Source: CALIZF01 sp046292445
GTDB lineage: Bacteria > Pseudomonadota > Alphaproteobacteria > Rhodobacterales > Rhodobacteraceae
NCBI GenBank assembly: GCA_046292445.1
Contig: JBKBQT010000039.1
Location: 1-19,994 of the forward strand
Reading direction: 5' to 3'
DNA length: 19,994 nucleotides
Shown here: positions 1 to 7,147 of the stretch, one piece after another
Position numbering within the stretch: the first letter of the stretch is position 1
How the letters are laid out: every line of letters begins with the position of its first letter
The notes under the pieces: generated by a model
Told to the model about the DNA's origin: nothing
Seen by the model: the letters and a program-made list of their open reading frames with translations, nothing else
Databases searched by the model: none
Made by a program: the position numbers and the translations under genes

Positions 1-196
1 CCCGCAGGCCGATGAGGCCGAGGCCGAGCGCGATCAGCGCGGCAGGCGATGCGTCACCCGAACCAGACAGCAGTATGATCAGCCGGGCCAAATCGGAAAG
101 CGGACCAGCGGCGGGCAGCGCGAGCGAAGCGGCGCCGGTGGCGAAGGCGAGCAGCCCCGCCCACCAGGTGAGCGAGGTCGGACGGATGTAGCGCAT
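1..196 (-). CDS. Small membrane protein, truncated by window edge
   Basis: The ATG at 196 opens a frame that stays open to the left edge (65 codons visible, 3' end missing). The protein begins MRYIRPTSLTWWAGLLAFA. It has one hydrophobic helix at about residues 10-28, a second at about 38-46 and a glycine/leucine-rich third at about 53-64, so it is probably a small multi-helix inner-membrane protein. It starts 3 nt after the endolysin stop and so belongs to the lysis end of the late operon. I do not recognise a named family. A second holin or antiholin-like component is possible from position and topology, but that is inference. Confidence 0.6.
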   Translation of the reverse strand, partial: MRYIRPTSLTWWAGLLAFATGAASLALPAAGPLSDLARLIILLSGSGDASPAALIALGLGLIGLR

Positions 197-199
197 GAG

Positions 200-856
200 T
201 CAGGCCCTCCGGATCAGGGTGGAGAAGAAGGCGGCCAGCCGGGCGAGCCAGCCGGTCGGAGCGGTGGCTGAAGGAGCGAGGACCGGAGGCGTCGGCGACG
301 GCCCGCGAGCCAAGGCCAGAGCCTCATTCTCGGTCAGGCGTCGGATCGGTCGGGAGAAATCGACCCGGCCCGTGCGATCCACCGACCAGACCGGGATCGT
401 CCCGCCGGGATAGCGGCCGTGGCGGAAGAGGTCGCGTTCGGCCTCGCGGCGCGGAATGATCGAGGCTGGCCGCCGCCAGTTCAGAAACGCGTCGGCGGCT
501 GCAACGCGATTTCCGGCGTTGAGCGCCTTCGTCAGCGTGGCCCTGGCGATGGCGCCGGTGTTGTAGTGGAACGAGACCAGCGCATCGAACTCGTGCGGTT
601 CCAGCGGCACCTTCACCGCGCGCAACACCTCGGCCTCGTAGGCGGCGAGGTCGGCGCGGAAGAGCCGGAACGCCTCGCGAACCCGCGCATGGAGATCGGA
701 GGGCATGCCGCGCGGCATGGTCGCCGGATCGGGCGGACCTGCCGCGGCGGTGTGGCCGATGCCGAAGGTCCAGACGGTCTTCACGTCGAGATAGGGTCCG
801 GGCACGATTCCCTCGTGCCGGACGAGGGCCAGGAGGCCCCGGTCTGTCATGTGCAT
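200..856 (-). CDS. Endolysin, GH24 (T4-type) lysozyme
   Basis: This 218-aa muramidase cleaves the MurNAc-GlcNAc bonds of peptidoglycan at the end of the lytic cycle. The T4 lysozyme catalytic triad is present at exact spacing: Glu15 (in RHEGIV), Asp24 (in YLDV) and Thr30 (in WTFGIGHT) match E11/D20/T26 of T4. A typical GH24 helix follows (FDALVSFHYNTG, about residues 88-99). There is no N-terminal signal or signal-anchor helix, so release should depend on the upstream holin. The C-terminus after about residue 180 is a proline/alanine linker ending in an amphipathic helix (WLARLAAFFSTLIRRA), longer than the minimal family fold and perhaps membrane-associating. The ATG at 856 is preferred because AGG lies 7 nt upstream; ATG 850 is the alternative. 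It starts 4 nt after the stop of the 43-aa peptide gene. Confidence 0.9.
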   Translation of the reverse strand: MHMTDRGLLALVRHEGIVPGPYLDVKTVWTFGIGHTAAAGPPDPATMPRGMPSDLHARVREAFRLFRADLAAYEAEVLRAVKVPLEPHEFDALVSFHYNTGAIARATLTKALNAGNRVAAADAFLNWRRPASIIPRREAERDLFRHGRYPGGTIPVWSVDRTGRVDFSRPIRRLTENEALALARGPSPTPPVLAPSATAPTGWLARLAAFFSTLIRRA

Positions 857-860
857 GGGA

Positions 861-992
861 TTACCTGAGGAGCGAGAGGACCAAGATCAGCACCGCGACG
901 GCGAGGCCCACGCCCAATCGGTGGCGGAAGGCCTGACCGGGATCGCCCGGGTCGCAGCGAAGGGCGCGCGCGCGGCGGAGAAGGTCATTCAT
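861..992 (-). CDS. 43-aa single-helix membrane peptide of the lysis group
   Basis: A very short gene starting MNDLLRRARALRCD, with a basic N-terminal half and one C-terminal transmembrane helix (about residues 27-42, GVGLAVAVLILVLSLL). Its start overlaps the end of the holin gene by 8 nt, and its stop is 4 nt before the endolysin start, so it looks translationally coupled between them. Position and topology suggest a lysis accessory (antiholin or pinholin-like), but I recognise no family. The longer in-frame opening from 1205 is a shadow of the holin gene and was not used. Confidence 0.6.
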   Translation of the reverse strand: MNDLLRRARALRCDPGDPGQAFRHRLGVGLAVAVLILVLSLLR

Positions 993-1335
993 CGTCGGCC
1001 CCTCCCTGCGCGCCACGCAGCCGGGCGAGGACGAGTTCGATGAAGGCGGGGCCGAAGACGCCCACGAGATAGGCGGCCGAGCCCGCCGCCCCGCCCGCAG
1101 GGATCGCCTGCGGCGGCAGGGCAAGCCAGGCGGTGACGAGCGCCATCGAGAAGCTGCCCATTCCGGCCGCGATAAGGCCTCCGAGCAGAATGTGGCGCAG
1201 GGCATCGCGCAGCCGCATTCGGGTGGTCAGGGCATTGGTGGCGCCGCCCAGCGCGCCCCAGGCGGCGAGGATCACCGCCGTCGAGGCCGCGAGCTCGCGC
1301 AGCACCGCCGCCAGAAATCCGGTCTCGTCGTTCAT
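985..1335 (-). CDS. Phage holin
   Basis: A 116-aa very hydrophobic protein with three likely transmembrane helices: about residues 12-33, 46-70 and 80-106. It begins MNDETGFLAAVLRELAAS and ends in a short charged tail (RLRGAQGGADDE), the usual holin layout. It lies directly upstream of the membrane peptide and the GH24 endolysin, so its expected job is to form the inner-membrane lesion that releases the endolysin. Its ATG overlaps the DUF2460 stop as ATGA, so lysis is translationally tied to the last visible tail gene. The family assignment rests on size, topology and neighbours rather than on a catalytic motif. Confidence 0.75.
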   Translation of the reverse strand: MNDETGFLAAVLRELAASTAVILAAWGALGGATNALTTRMRLRDALRHILLGGLIAAGMGSFSMALVTAWLALPPQAIPAGGAAGSAAYLVGVFGPAFIELVLARLRGAQGGADDE

Positions 1336-1958
1336 GTGCGGATCTCCAGAAGCGGGATCGAGGTGATCGACCCGAGGCGTTCGAGGTCGAGGGTGACATC
1401 GAGGGCGTCAGTGTCGAAGCGGACGGGGACGTCGAATTCGAAGCCAGCGGTGATCGCGACGCCTGCGGCCGGGGCGGTGGTAAAGGTGATGAGACCGGTG
1501 GTCGTGGCGACCGACCAGCCGGAAGCCTGGGGCGTGCCGTTGAGGGCGATAGTGACGGTCCCGGCGACGGGCTTGGTGATGGACCGTATCCAGGACTGCG
1601 CGCCGGAGGTGTAGCGTTTGGCGAGCTGGAACTGGGTCGCGCTGCCGTCACCGGTGCCGATGAGCTGATCGGTCGGGCCTGGGGTTTGCGACGGCAGGCA
1701 GGATTTGAAGTCGGCCCAGTCCTTGAACCGGAATCCATGCAGGCGCCCGTTCCGCGCTTCGAAGAAGGCGACGACCGCCGCCAGATCGTCGGCGCGTCGG
1801 ATGCCGTAAGCAACGTCATAGCGGCGGCGGCTGTTCGCCCAGCTGGCGTTGCGTTCCTCGGCCCCGCTTGCCAGTTCGACGATCTGGGTGCGTCGCTCCG
1901 GGCCGCCGCGTGCGCCACGGCTGATGTTGTCCGGGAAGCGGACCTCGTGAAATGCCAT
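1332..1958 (-). CDS. DUF2460 distal tail protein
   Basis: A 208-aa protein starting MAFHEVRFPDNISRGARGGP, the characteristic DUF2460 opening (FPxxIxxGaxGGPxr). It continues with a conserved block near residues 60-85 (VAFFEARNGRLHGFRFKDW) and a C-terminal beta-rich half ending in SITSIPLLEIRT. In the Rhodobacter gene transfer agent and related siphophages this family sits at the tail tip next to the tape measure and the hub/baseplate proteins. It follows the tape measure here after 9 nt, the expected place. Unlike the GTA order, DUF2163 and NlpC/P60 hub genes do not follow; the holin does. Confidence 0.88.
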   Translation of the reverse strand: MAFHEVRFPDNISRGARGGPERRTQIVELASGAEERNASWANSRRRYDVAYGIRRADDLAAVVAFFEARNGRLHGFRFKDWADFKSCLPSQTPGPTDQLIGTGDGSATQFQLAKRYTSGAQSWIRSITKPVAGTVTIALNGTPQASGWSVATTTGLITFTTAPAAGVAITAGFEFDVPVRFDTDALDVTLDLERLGSITSIPLLEIRT

Positions 1959-1967
1959 TGCTGATCC

Positions 1968-4409
1968 TCACATGCCCCTCCGGCCCAGCGAGACAGCGCG
2001 AGCGATATCGCTCGCGACCTGTGTGCGGGACTGGCGGAAACTCTCGGCATCGCGGGCGTTGATCGTGACATTGACGGTCGAGCCGCCCGACTGGCCGTAG
2101 CCTGCCGCCTCCCGGCGTGAGAGCACCCGCTCGCCGCGTTGCAGGATCGCGGGCACCTCGTCCGGGCGCAGCCCGGCCCAGCCCCCGTTGTGCATGCGCG
2201 GCGCGCCCGCGAAGGCCAGCGCAGGGACCATGCGGCCGGGACCAGGGGCACCGACCATCCCGCCCGCATGCAGGATGTTGGCGAAGATCCCACCCGCCCC
2301 GCCCAGAACGCCGGAAAGGGCATTGGCGATGGGGCCGAGGATGAAGCGGCGAGCCGCGAGCTTCGCGAGGTCGGCGATCATCGACGTGACCAGGTCGCGG
2401 AAATCGAGCTTGCCGGTCTTCACGAAGTCGCCGATGGCGTTCTCGGCGCTCTGGAAGGCCCCGACCAGCGCGCTGCCGATATCGCCGCCGATCTCGCGCG
2501 CCTTGGCGGCGTAGTCGGCGAGCGCCGCCGTGACGGCTTGCCAGCCGGTCAGAGCCTGCTCGGCTCCGGCTGCGGTGTCGGCCCCTGCCTGCCGCCCGGC
2601 CGCACCGGCGCGACCTGCCGCCCCGCCGGTATCGTCCAGTTCTTCGCCCAGTGCCCCGGCTGCGGCAGCTGCGTCGGCCAGCGCAGTCTCGGCATCGGCC
2701 CCTGTGCCGGTCACGGCATCCTTCAGCGCCTGCCAGCTGGCGAGCGGCCGACCGGCAGCGTCAGCCAACATCCCCGCCGCTTCGCGATAGCCGTCGGCTC
2801 GCGCGCGGGCGTCGCCTGCCATGGCACCGAGGCCGAGATCGGGCGGCTCGAGATAGGTCCGCGCCAGCGCGGCGGAGAAGGCATCCGCCGCCGCAGCGCC
2901 AGCGGCCGTTGCCGCGCCCTCGAACGGATTGCCGATGCGGCCGAGTTCCACCGGGTCGAGGGTGCCGATCCGCACGCCGCCTTCGCCCGTGGCCCATTCC
3001 GGCAAAAGGGCCAGCGCGGCGTTCAGTGTCTTGATGAAGCTGTTGATGCGCGTCACGACGCCATTCAGCATCGCCTCGACGCCGGAGATCAGCCCGTTCG
3101 CCGCCTGGAAGGCGAAGTCGCCGATGGCCCGGGGCAGGCTGCCCCAGATCGCCACCGCCGCGTCATAGGCGCCCTGGAAGATCGCAGCCGTCCGGTCGCC
3201 GAAGCTGACCACGCCCGCGATGGTGCCCTCAAGGGCCAACAGCCCCGCCGCCTTCAGCCCCTCCCAGCCAGCGGCCATGTTGGCGAGGGCCGCGTCCAGC
3301 GACCGGCCGATGCGCGACCAGACCTCCGATGCCAGAGCGCCCAGCAGCCGGAACGCTTCCCCCACACCGCCGACCCGGGCCACCAGCTGCGAGAACTGAT
3401 AGACCAGCTCGCCCGCGCCGACGATCAGCGCCCCGATACCGGTCCGGATCAGGGCGCCGCGCAGGAACAGGAGCGCGGTGGCGAGGCCGCGCACCGACAG
3501 GGCCGCCGCGACCATGCCAGCCACCCAGCGCCCGGCCATGACGGCGGCGAAAGTCGTGGCATAGGTGGCCAGCCGCCCGAGGTTGTCGAAGATGGCCGTG
3601 ATCGCCTGCCCGATGGGGCCGGTTACCCGCGCCATGTCAGCAAGCCTGGTCGCGACCGTCTCCAGCGCCGGGGCCACTGCCACGGTCAGGCGGTTCACGA
3701 GGCCGGTCCAGATCAGGCTGAGCCGCGCGATGGCGTCGCCCGTCCGCTCGACCTGCGCCGCATCCGCCGCGCTGACGGCCACCCCGAAGTCCTGCACATC
3801 GCGCGCGGCCTCGCGCAAGGTGGAGCTGTCAATCCGCAGGAAGGCGAGCGCCGCCCGATCGCCGAAGAGGTCGGAGGCCACCGCCGCCCGTTCGGCCTCG
3901 GGCACGAAGCGGTTCAGCGCGTCCTGGATCGCCACGATGCGCTGGTCGAGCGGCAGGGCTTGCAGTTCCGCCGCCGTCAGGTTCAGCCGCCGGAGCGCGC
4001 CGACGGCCGCGCCCGAGCCGCTGGCGGCCTCCGACAGGCGGGTGGTCAGCTTCTTCGTCGCCTGCTCGATCTCGCCCATCGAGACGCCCGCCAGCTCCCC
4101 GGCCCAGGTCAGGGTCTGGATGCTCTCGACGGTCGTGCGCATCGACTGCGCGAGCTTGGCCTGCGCGTCGATGTTCGCGAGCCCCGAGCGCACCATCGCC
4201 ACCCCGGCCGCCGCGCCAGCCGCGGCGACCGCCGCCAGCGCGATCCCGGCCCGGCGCGCAAAGGAGGCCAGCCGCGTGTTCGCCAGCTCCATCTCGCGGC
4301 TGAGCCGACCGAAGCCCTTCGCCCCGGCCTCGCCGATGCCCTCCAGTTCGGCGCGCACCTGGCGGCCGCCCACGGCGGCAAGCCGGACGGAGACGCGTTT
4401 CTCGGCCAT
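1968..4409 (-). CDS. Tail tape measure protein
   Basis: An 813-aa protein that should set tail length and be ejected into the host envelope. The N-terminal 50 residues are basic and coiled-coil-like, followed by a hydrophobic alanine-rich helix (about 53-73). Central hydrophobic stretches lie near residues 280-340. Around residues 590-640 is a low-complexity alanine/glycine/aspartate region. The C-terminus has the tape-measure end seen in lambda-like phages: a glycine-rich hydrophobic segment (about 690-735), ERVLSRREA, then STVNVTINARDAESF with the RSRTQVASDIARA-type helix. The start at 4409 lies 27 nt after the stop of the frameshifted chaperone, a normal spacing. At 813 residues the tail would be moderately short (an inference from the usual length proportionality). 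Confidence 0.9.
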   Translation of the reverse strand: MAEKRVSVRLAAVGGRQVRAELEGIGEAGAKGFGRLSREMELANTRLASFARRAGIALAAVAAAGAAAGVAMVRSGLANIDAQAKLAQSMRTTVESIQTLTWAGELAGVSMGEIEQATKKLTTRLSEAASGSGAAVGALRRLNLTAAELQALPLDQRIVAIQDALNRFVPEAERAAVASDLFGDRAALAFLRIDSSTLREAARDVQDFGVAVSAADAAQVERTGDAIARLSLIWTGLVNRLTVAVAPALETVATRLADMARVTGPIGQAITAIFDNLGRLATYATTFAAVMAGRWVAGMVAAALSVRGLATALLFLRGALIRTGIGALIVGAGELVYQFSQLVARVGGVGEAFRLLGALASEVWSRIGRSLDAALANMAAGWEGLKAAGLLALEGTIAGVVSFGDRTAAIFQGAYDAAVAIWGSLPRAIGDFAFQAANGLISGVEAMLNGVVTRINSFIKTLNAALALLPEWATGEGGVRIGTLDPVELGRIGNPFEGAATAAGAAAADAFSAALARTYLEPPDLGLGAMAGDARARADGYREAAGMLADAAGRPLASWQALKDAVTGTGADAETALADAAAAAGALGEELDDTGGAAGRAGAAGRQAGADTAAGAEQALTGWQAVTAALADYAAKAREIGGDIGSALVGAFQSAENAIGDFVKTGKLDFRDLVTSMIADLAKLAARRFILGPIANALSGVLGGAGGIFANILHAGGMVGAPGPGRMVPALAFAGAPRMHNGGWAGLRPDEVPAILQRGERVLSRREAAGYGQSGGSTVNVTINARDAESFRQSRTQVASDIARAVSLGRRGM

Positions 4410-4436
4410 GGGATCGGGGCTCCGGTTTGAATGGGG

Positions 4437-5101
4437 TCAGTCGCGGTTGGCCGCGATCTGCTCGTTGACGCGGCGGACCATCACCGCCTCGAGGGCCGGC
4501 AGCAGTTCGGCGATGGCGGTCGGCGGGATGCCGAGGGCCGCGCCCAAGGCCAGCGCCGCGCCCATGTCCCAGCCGATCACCGCGCCGGGGATGACGCGCA
4601 TCTGCCCGCCGAGGCGCTGCGCCAGGTCCCAGACCTGCGCGCCTTCGAGCGTCAGCGGCTGGTTCAGCCGTGCGGGGCAGTCGAGACAGGATCCCGCGCA
4701 GGCCGCGCAGTAGCCCTCGCCCCCGCCGAAGGACCAGTCGGCAAGGGCGCAGAGGCGTTTTTTTCCGCGTCCAGCAGCAGCGCCTTGGCGACATAAATGG
4801 TCTGGAATGCCTCGAAGGCGGGCCAGAGGTCGAGAAGCGCGTCGATGGCCTCGGGGCTCGGATCAATGGGATTGCCGTCGGCATCGCCGATCCCCTCCCA
4901 TGCGAGGATCGCACGCCGGGCCAGCGCCTTGGCCATGGCGACCGCGGCTTCCTCGGTTGCTGCCCCTTCGGGCAGATCGGCAATCGCCGGATCGCCACGC
5001 GCGGAGACCATCAGCGCCGTGGTCAGCGGGCGGAGCCGGACACTCACGCCGGGGATGAGGTCGCACCAGTGCGGCGCGTTCGAAAGGTCTAGGGTCAGCA
5101 T
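4437..5101 (-). CDS. Tail assembly chaperone, -1 frameshift fusion (gpGT-like)
   Basis: Predicted 221-aa product made when ribosomes slip -1 at A AAA AAC (4763-4757). It shares residues 1-115 with the shorter chaperone, then reads 106 new codons beginning RLCALADWSFGGG and ending MVRRVNEQIAANRD, with TGA at 4439-4437. The extension has no in-frame ATG near its start (first ATG about 53 codons in) and fills the whole space between the short chaperone and the tape measure. It carries a cysteine cluster, C-x2-C-x3-C-x2-C (residues 132, 135, 139, 142). In lambda and many siphophages the equivalent gpG/gpGT pair binds the tape measure and recruits tail tube protein; the position between tube and tape measure fits. 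The joint frame was translated by hand. A homopolymer sequencing error could mimic a frameshift, but here the zero frame also ends properly. Confidence 0.75.
4664..5101 (-). CDS. Tail assembly chaperone, zero-frame product (gpG-like)
   Basis: The unshifted product is 145 aa. Residues 1-115 (MLTLDLSNAPHWCDLIPGV..., then an acidic alanine-rich helical region and WPAFEAFQTIYVAKALLLDA) form the shared chaperone domain. After the slippery site the zero frame runs only 30 more codons of low-complexity sequence (ARATARPARDPVSTAPHG) before TGA at 4664. In gpG/gpGT systems the short form is the abundant one and coats the tape measure before tube polymerisation. The ATG at 5101 lies 11 nt after the tail tube stop. 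The region lacks catalytic motifs, as expected for a chaperone. Confidence 0.75.
   Translation of the reverse strand: MLTLDLSNAPHWCDLIPGVSVRLRPLTTALMVSARGDPAIADLPEGAATEEAAVAMAKALARRAILAWEGIGDADGNPIDPSPEAIDALLDLWPAFEAFQTIYVAKALLLDAEKNASAPLPTGPSAGARATARPARDPVSTAPHG
4713..4763 (-). promoter_or_regulatory. Programmed -1 ribosomal frameshift signal
   Basis: On the minus strand the heptamer A AAA AAC (4763-4757) lies in register with zero-frame codons 114-115 (AAA AAC), so both tRNAs can re-pair as AAA AAA after a -1 slip. After an 8-nt spacer a stem follows: GCCCTTGCC (4748-4740) pairs with GGCGAGGGC (4721-4713), nine pairs including one G-U, with an 18-nt loop. Heptamer, spacer length and stem match the standard layout of -1 frameshift sites. 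The run of seven A is striking in such GC-rich DNA. Confidence 0.7.
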
Positions 5102-5112
5102 AGCGAGACTTC

Positions 5113-6051
5113 TCAATAGGTGGCGACGGTGTTGACGAGGACGGCGGTGCACATCCGGGCGGGGCTGGTGGCTTTCGCGGCCTGCCAGTCGAAGGTGGCC
5201 TGGATGCCCTGCGGGCCCGGGATCTCGATGCGGGGGCGCGGCAGGTAGACGGCGTGAGCGGTGAAGGTGAAGCTGGCGTTGGCGCCGAGGCTCCAGGCGA
5301 AGACAAGTTCGCAGGGCGTGCCGTCGATGGCCTGCGTGATCAGCGCGGTGTCGGCGAAGCGCACCTCCACCCGGCCGGTCAGCGCGGCCATGCCGGGGTC
5401 GGCCCCTTCGATCCGGCCGTCCGAACGGATGGTCTCGATCCGGTCGAGACCGTTGGAGTAGGTCACCTCGGCGGAAATGACGTTGCCGAGCGGGGAGCCG
5501 TTGCGCGTAATCGCCCCGTTGAAATGCCCGAACCGCTGCAGGGCCAGCGAAGTGGGCGTACCAGCGGCCGTGGTGGCGGCAACATTCTCGCCCTGCGCCA
5601 CCAGTCGCGCTGTGGCGGTCAGCAGCCCCGACCGCGCCATCTGCCACGATAACTGGTCGCAGACGCAGCCCGTGTACATCGCATAGCGCGGCACCTCGGG
5701 CATGGCCGTCTCGATGGCCATCGACGGCAGCGTCCAGTTGCCGGAGTGGAAGGTGTGGGTCTTGGGCGTCGTGCCGGTGGTCGTCGGCTGCCCGAAGGCG
5801 GCCTTCAGCCAGAGGCCGAAATTCTCGACGTCGATAGGAACGACCACATCGCCATCAACGGTGACCGCGTCCTTGATCGGGGCCAGCGGGTCGCGCCCCT
5901 GGCCCAGCAATTCCGAGGCGATCAGCGGCTGTTCTGAACCGAGCGTGGTGCTTGCAAAAGGCACCGTGCGATAGCCCGTGGCGGGCGCGGTGCCGTAGAC
6001 GGATTCGAACGCAAGCGCCATCTGCGCCCGCGCCCCATGGGCTCGTGCCAT
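5113..6051 (-). CDS. Major tail tube protein
   Basis: A 312-aa beta-rich protein with few charged helices, consistent with a siphophage tail tube subunit (the Phage_tube_2-like group is my best match from memory). The N-terminus, MARAHGARAQMALAFESVYG, and a segment around residues 65-85 (DGDVVVPIDVENFGLWLKAA) are typical of this group. The C-terminal part (about 240-312) looks like an additional beta domain ending in MCTAVLVNTVATY. It follows the tail terminator and precedes the chaperone pair, the conserved order terminator, tube, chaperones, tape measure. A strong ribosome site, AGGAG, lies 6 nt before the ATG, consistent with a highly made structural protein. Confidence 0.82.
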   Translation of the reverse strand: MARAHGARAQMALAFESVYGTAPATGYRTVPFASTTLGSEQPLIASELLGQGRDPLAPIKDAVTVDGDVVVPIDVENFGLWLKAAFGQPTTTGTTPKTHTFHSGNWTLPSMAIETAMPEVPRYAMYTGCVCDQLSWQMARSGLLTATARLVAQGENVAATTAAGTPTSLALQRFGHFNGAITRNGSPLGNVISAEVTYSNGLDRIETIRSDGRIEGADPGMAALTGRVEVRFADTALITQAIDGTPCELVFAWSLGANASFTFTAHAVYLPRPRIEIPGPQGIQATFDWQAAKATSPARMCTAVLVNTVATY

Positions 6052-6074
6052 CGTAGTCTCCTGTCGTGTGTGGG

Positions 6075-6494
6075 TCAGGCCAACGGATCGGTCGTGGAAT
6101 AGTGCAACACAACGGGGATCACCGCCGCCTTCAGGCTGGCGGCACCTTCAACTGGAAGATCGACCGGGCGCGGCGCTTCCGCCTCGACCCAGTCGCAAAG
6201 GCCGCCCATCGTGCGGTCGGCAGCAATCGCCGTGCCGATGCTGGCGCAGAGGGTATCGAAGGCGGCGTCACGGCTGGCGCCCTGCACGACCGCTTCGATC
6301 TCGGCCCGGTGCTGATAGTGGTAGCGCAGCGGCGACAGCGTGACCTCCGGCTCTCCCGGCTCGCCGTCGCGCAGGATCAGGAGGCCTGCGGCGGGCACGC
6401 GCTCGGGCAGCACCTCGCCGCGCGGGGCGGTGGCGGGCAGCGCCGAAAGCCGCGCGTGCAGCGCGGCGAGGATGGTTTCGCGTGGGGTGGGCAT
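6075..6494 (-). CDS. Tail terminator-like minor tail protein
   Basis: A 139-aa protein starting MPTPRETILAALHARLSALP, with a helical N-terminus and beta-rich remainder (residues 40-139, containing VTLSPLRYHYQHRAEIEAVV and ending VIPVVLHYSTTDPLA). Size, fold pattern and place just before the tail tube gene fit the gpU/tail terminator class; homologues in related prophages are sometimes mislabelled acyl-CoA transferase. The ATG at 6494 was chosen because the upstream extension of this frame overlaps the ParE toxin gene and is arginine-rich shadow sequence. It lies 32 nt after the toxin stop. Confidence 0.7.
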   Translation of the reverse strand: MPTPRETILAALHARLSALPATAPRGEVLPERVPAAGLLILRDGEPGEPEVTLSPLRYHYQHRAEIEAVVQGASRDAAFDTLCASIGTAIAADRTMGGLCDWVEAEAPRPVDLPVEGAASLKAAVIPVVLHYSTTDPLA

Positions 6495-6526
6495 GATGAT
6501 CCCGGTTCTCCGGGACGAGCCCGGCG

Positions 6527-6871
6527 TCAGCGATCCCTGTCGCCTTTCGGCACGGGAAGATTGGCGAGCCGCCGCGGCAGGTCGGAGCGGCCGTGCAGGA
6601 AGTCGATGATGATCACCTGCTCGGCGTCCTCGATGAAGACGACGAAAGGCTGGCCCGCCCGCGCGAAGCGAAGATCCTCGGGCAGGTCCGGATCGATCAG
6701 GCGGCGGCAGTCCTGCGTCTGCGCGGTCCCGGCCGCGATCGCCCGGCACAGGGCGATCAGATCCTCTTCATACGCCTCGGCCTGACGCGGGCCGAAGGTC
6801 TCGAGCGTCCATCTTGCGATGTCGATCAGCGAGGCTTCCGCCCTCCGCGTCAGCCGCCAAGGCTTCGGCAT
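6527..6871 (-). CDS. parE: ParE/RelE-superfamily toxin (module 1)
   Basis: A 114-aa small basic toxin of the RelE/ParE fold. Recognisable parts are the N-terminal helix region (WRLTRRAEASLIDIARWTLE, residues 5-24), a central AEAYEEDLIALCRAI helix, and the conserved C-terminal strands with FVVFIEDAEQVIIIDFLHGR followed by SDLPRRL. ParE members poison DNA gyrase and RelE members cut mRNA; the helical N-terminus and FLHGRSD ending favour ParE, but the target cannot be told from sequence. Its ATG overlaps the stop of the antitoxin gene as ATGA, the usual coupling. It sits within the tail morphogenesis genes and is co-oriented with them. Confidence 0.85.
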   Translation of the reverse strand: MPKPWRLTRRAEASLIDIARWTLETFGPRQAEAYEEDLIALCRAIAAGTAQTQDCRRLIDPDLPEDLRFARAGQPFVVFIEDAEQVIIIDFLHGRSDLPRRLANLPVPKGDRDR

Positions 6872-7128
6872 CAGGAAGTTTCGCGCGCAGCGGCGAAAGC
6901 CCGGCGGATCGCGTCCTCGCCCGCCCCTTCGGCGAGCGCGCCCGATCGCGCCTCCTCGAGGCTCGCGTTCAGCCGGGCGCGCAATTCGTCCAATTCGGCT
7001 TCCTCGCGCTCGAGCAGCCGCAGTCCCGCCCGCAGCGCCTCGGAGGCATTCTGGTATCGCCCCGACGCGACCAGCCGGTCGACCAGTTCGGATTGCGCAT
7101 CGGTCAGGACGACGTTGCGGGTGGCCAT
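6871..7128 (-). CDS. parD: ParD-type antitoxin (module 1)
   Basis: An 85-aa antitoxin. The N-terminal ribbon-helix-helix domain (residues 1-45) has MATRNVVLTDAQSELVDRLV followed by GRYQNASEALRAGLRLLERE, a classic ParD/CopG pattern that dimerises and binds operator DNA. The acidic, flexible C-terminal half (EEAELDELRARLN onwards) should wrap the toxin. The ATG at 7128 is chosen because GGAG lies about 6 nt upstream and because the upstream in-frame ATG at 7164 falls within the promoter/operator. It has its own promoter (7153-7181), so the module can be expressed independently of the phage late operon, with autoregulation through the inverted repeat likely. Confidence 0.87.
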   Translation of the reverse strand: MATRNVVLTDAQSELVDRLVASGRYQNASEALRAGLRLLEREEAELDELRARLNASLEEARSGALAEGAGEDAIRRAFAAARETS

Positions 7129-7147
7129 GGGGATCTCCAGCAGGGAA

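Noticed and set aside
989..2323. 444-codon minus-strand frame across DUF2460 and the holin
   Set aside because: It runs through two well-supported genes in the wrong frame and is serine/proline/arginine-rich low-complexity sequence.
2139..4430. 763-codon plus-strand open frame antisense to the tape measure gene
   Set aside because: The product is arginine/glycine/histidine-rich with no domain pattern, and the minus frame encodes a clear tape measure protein. Long antisense frames are expected opposite GC-rich genes with strong third-position bias.
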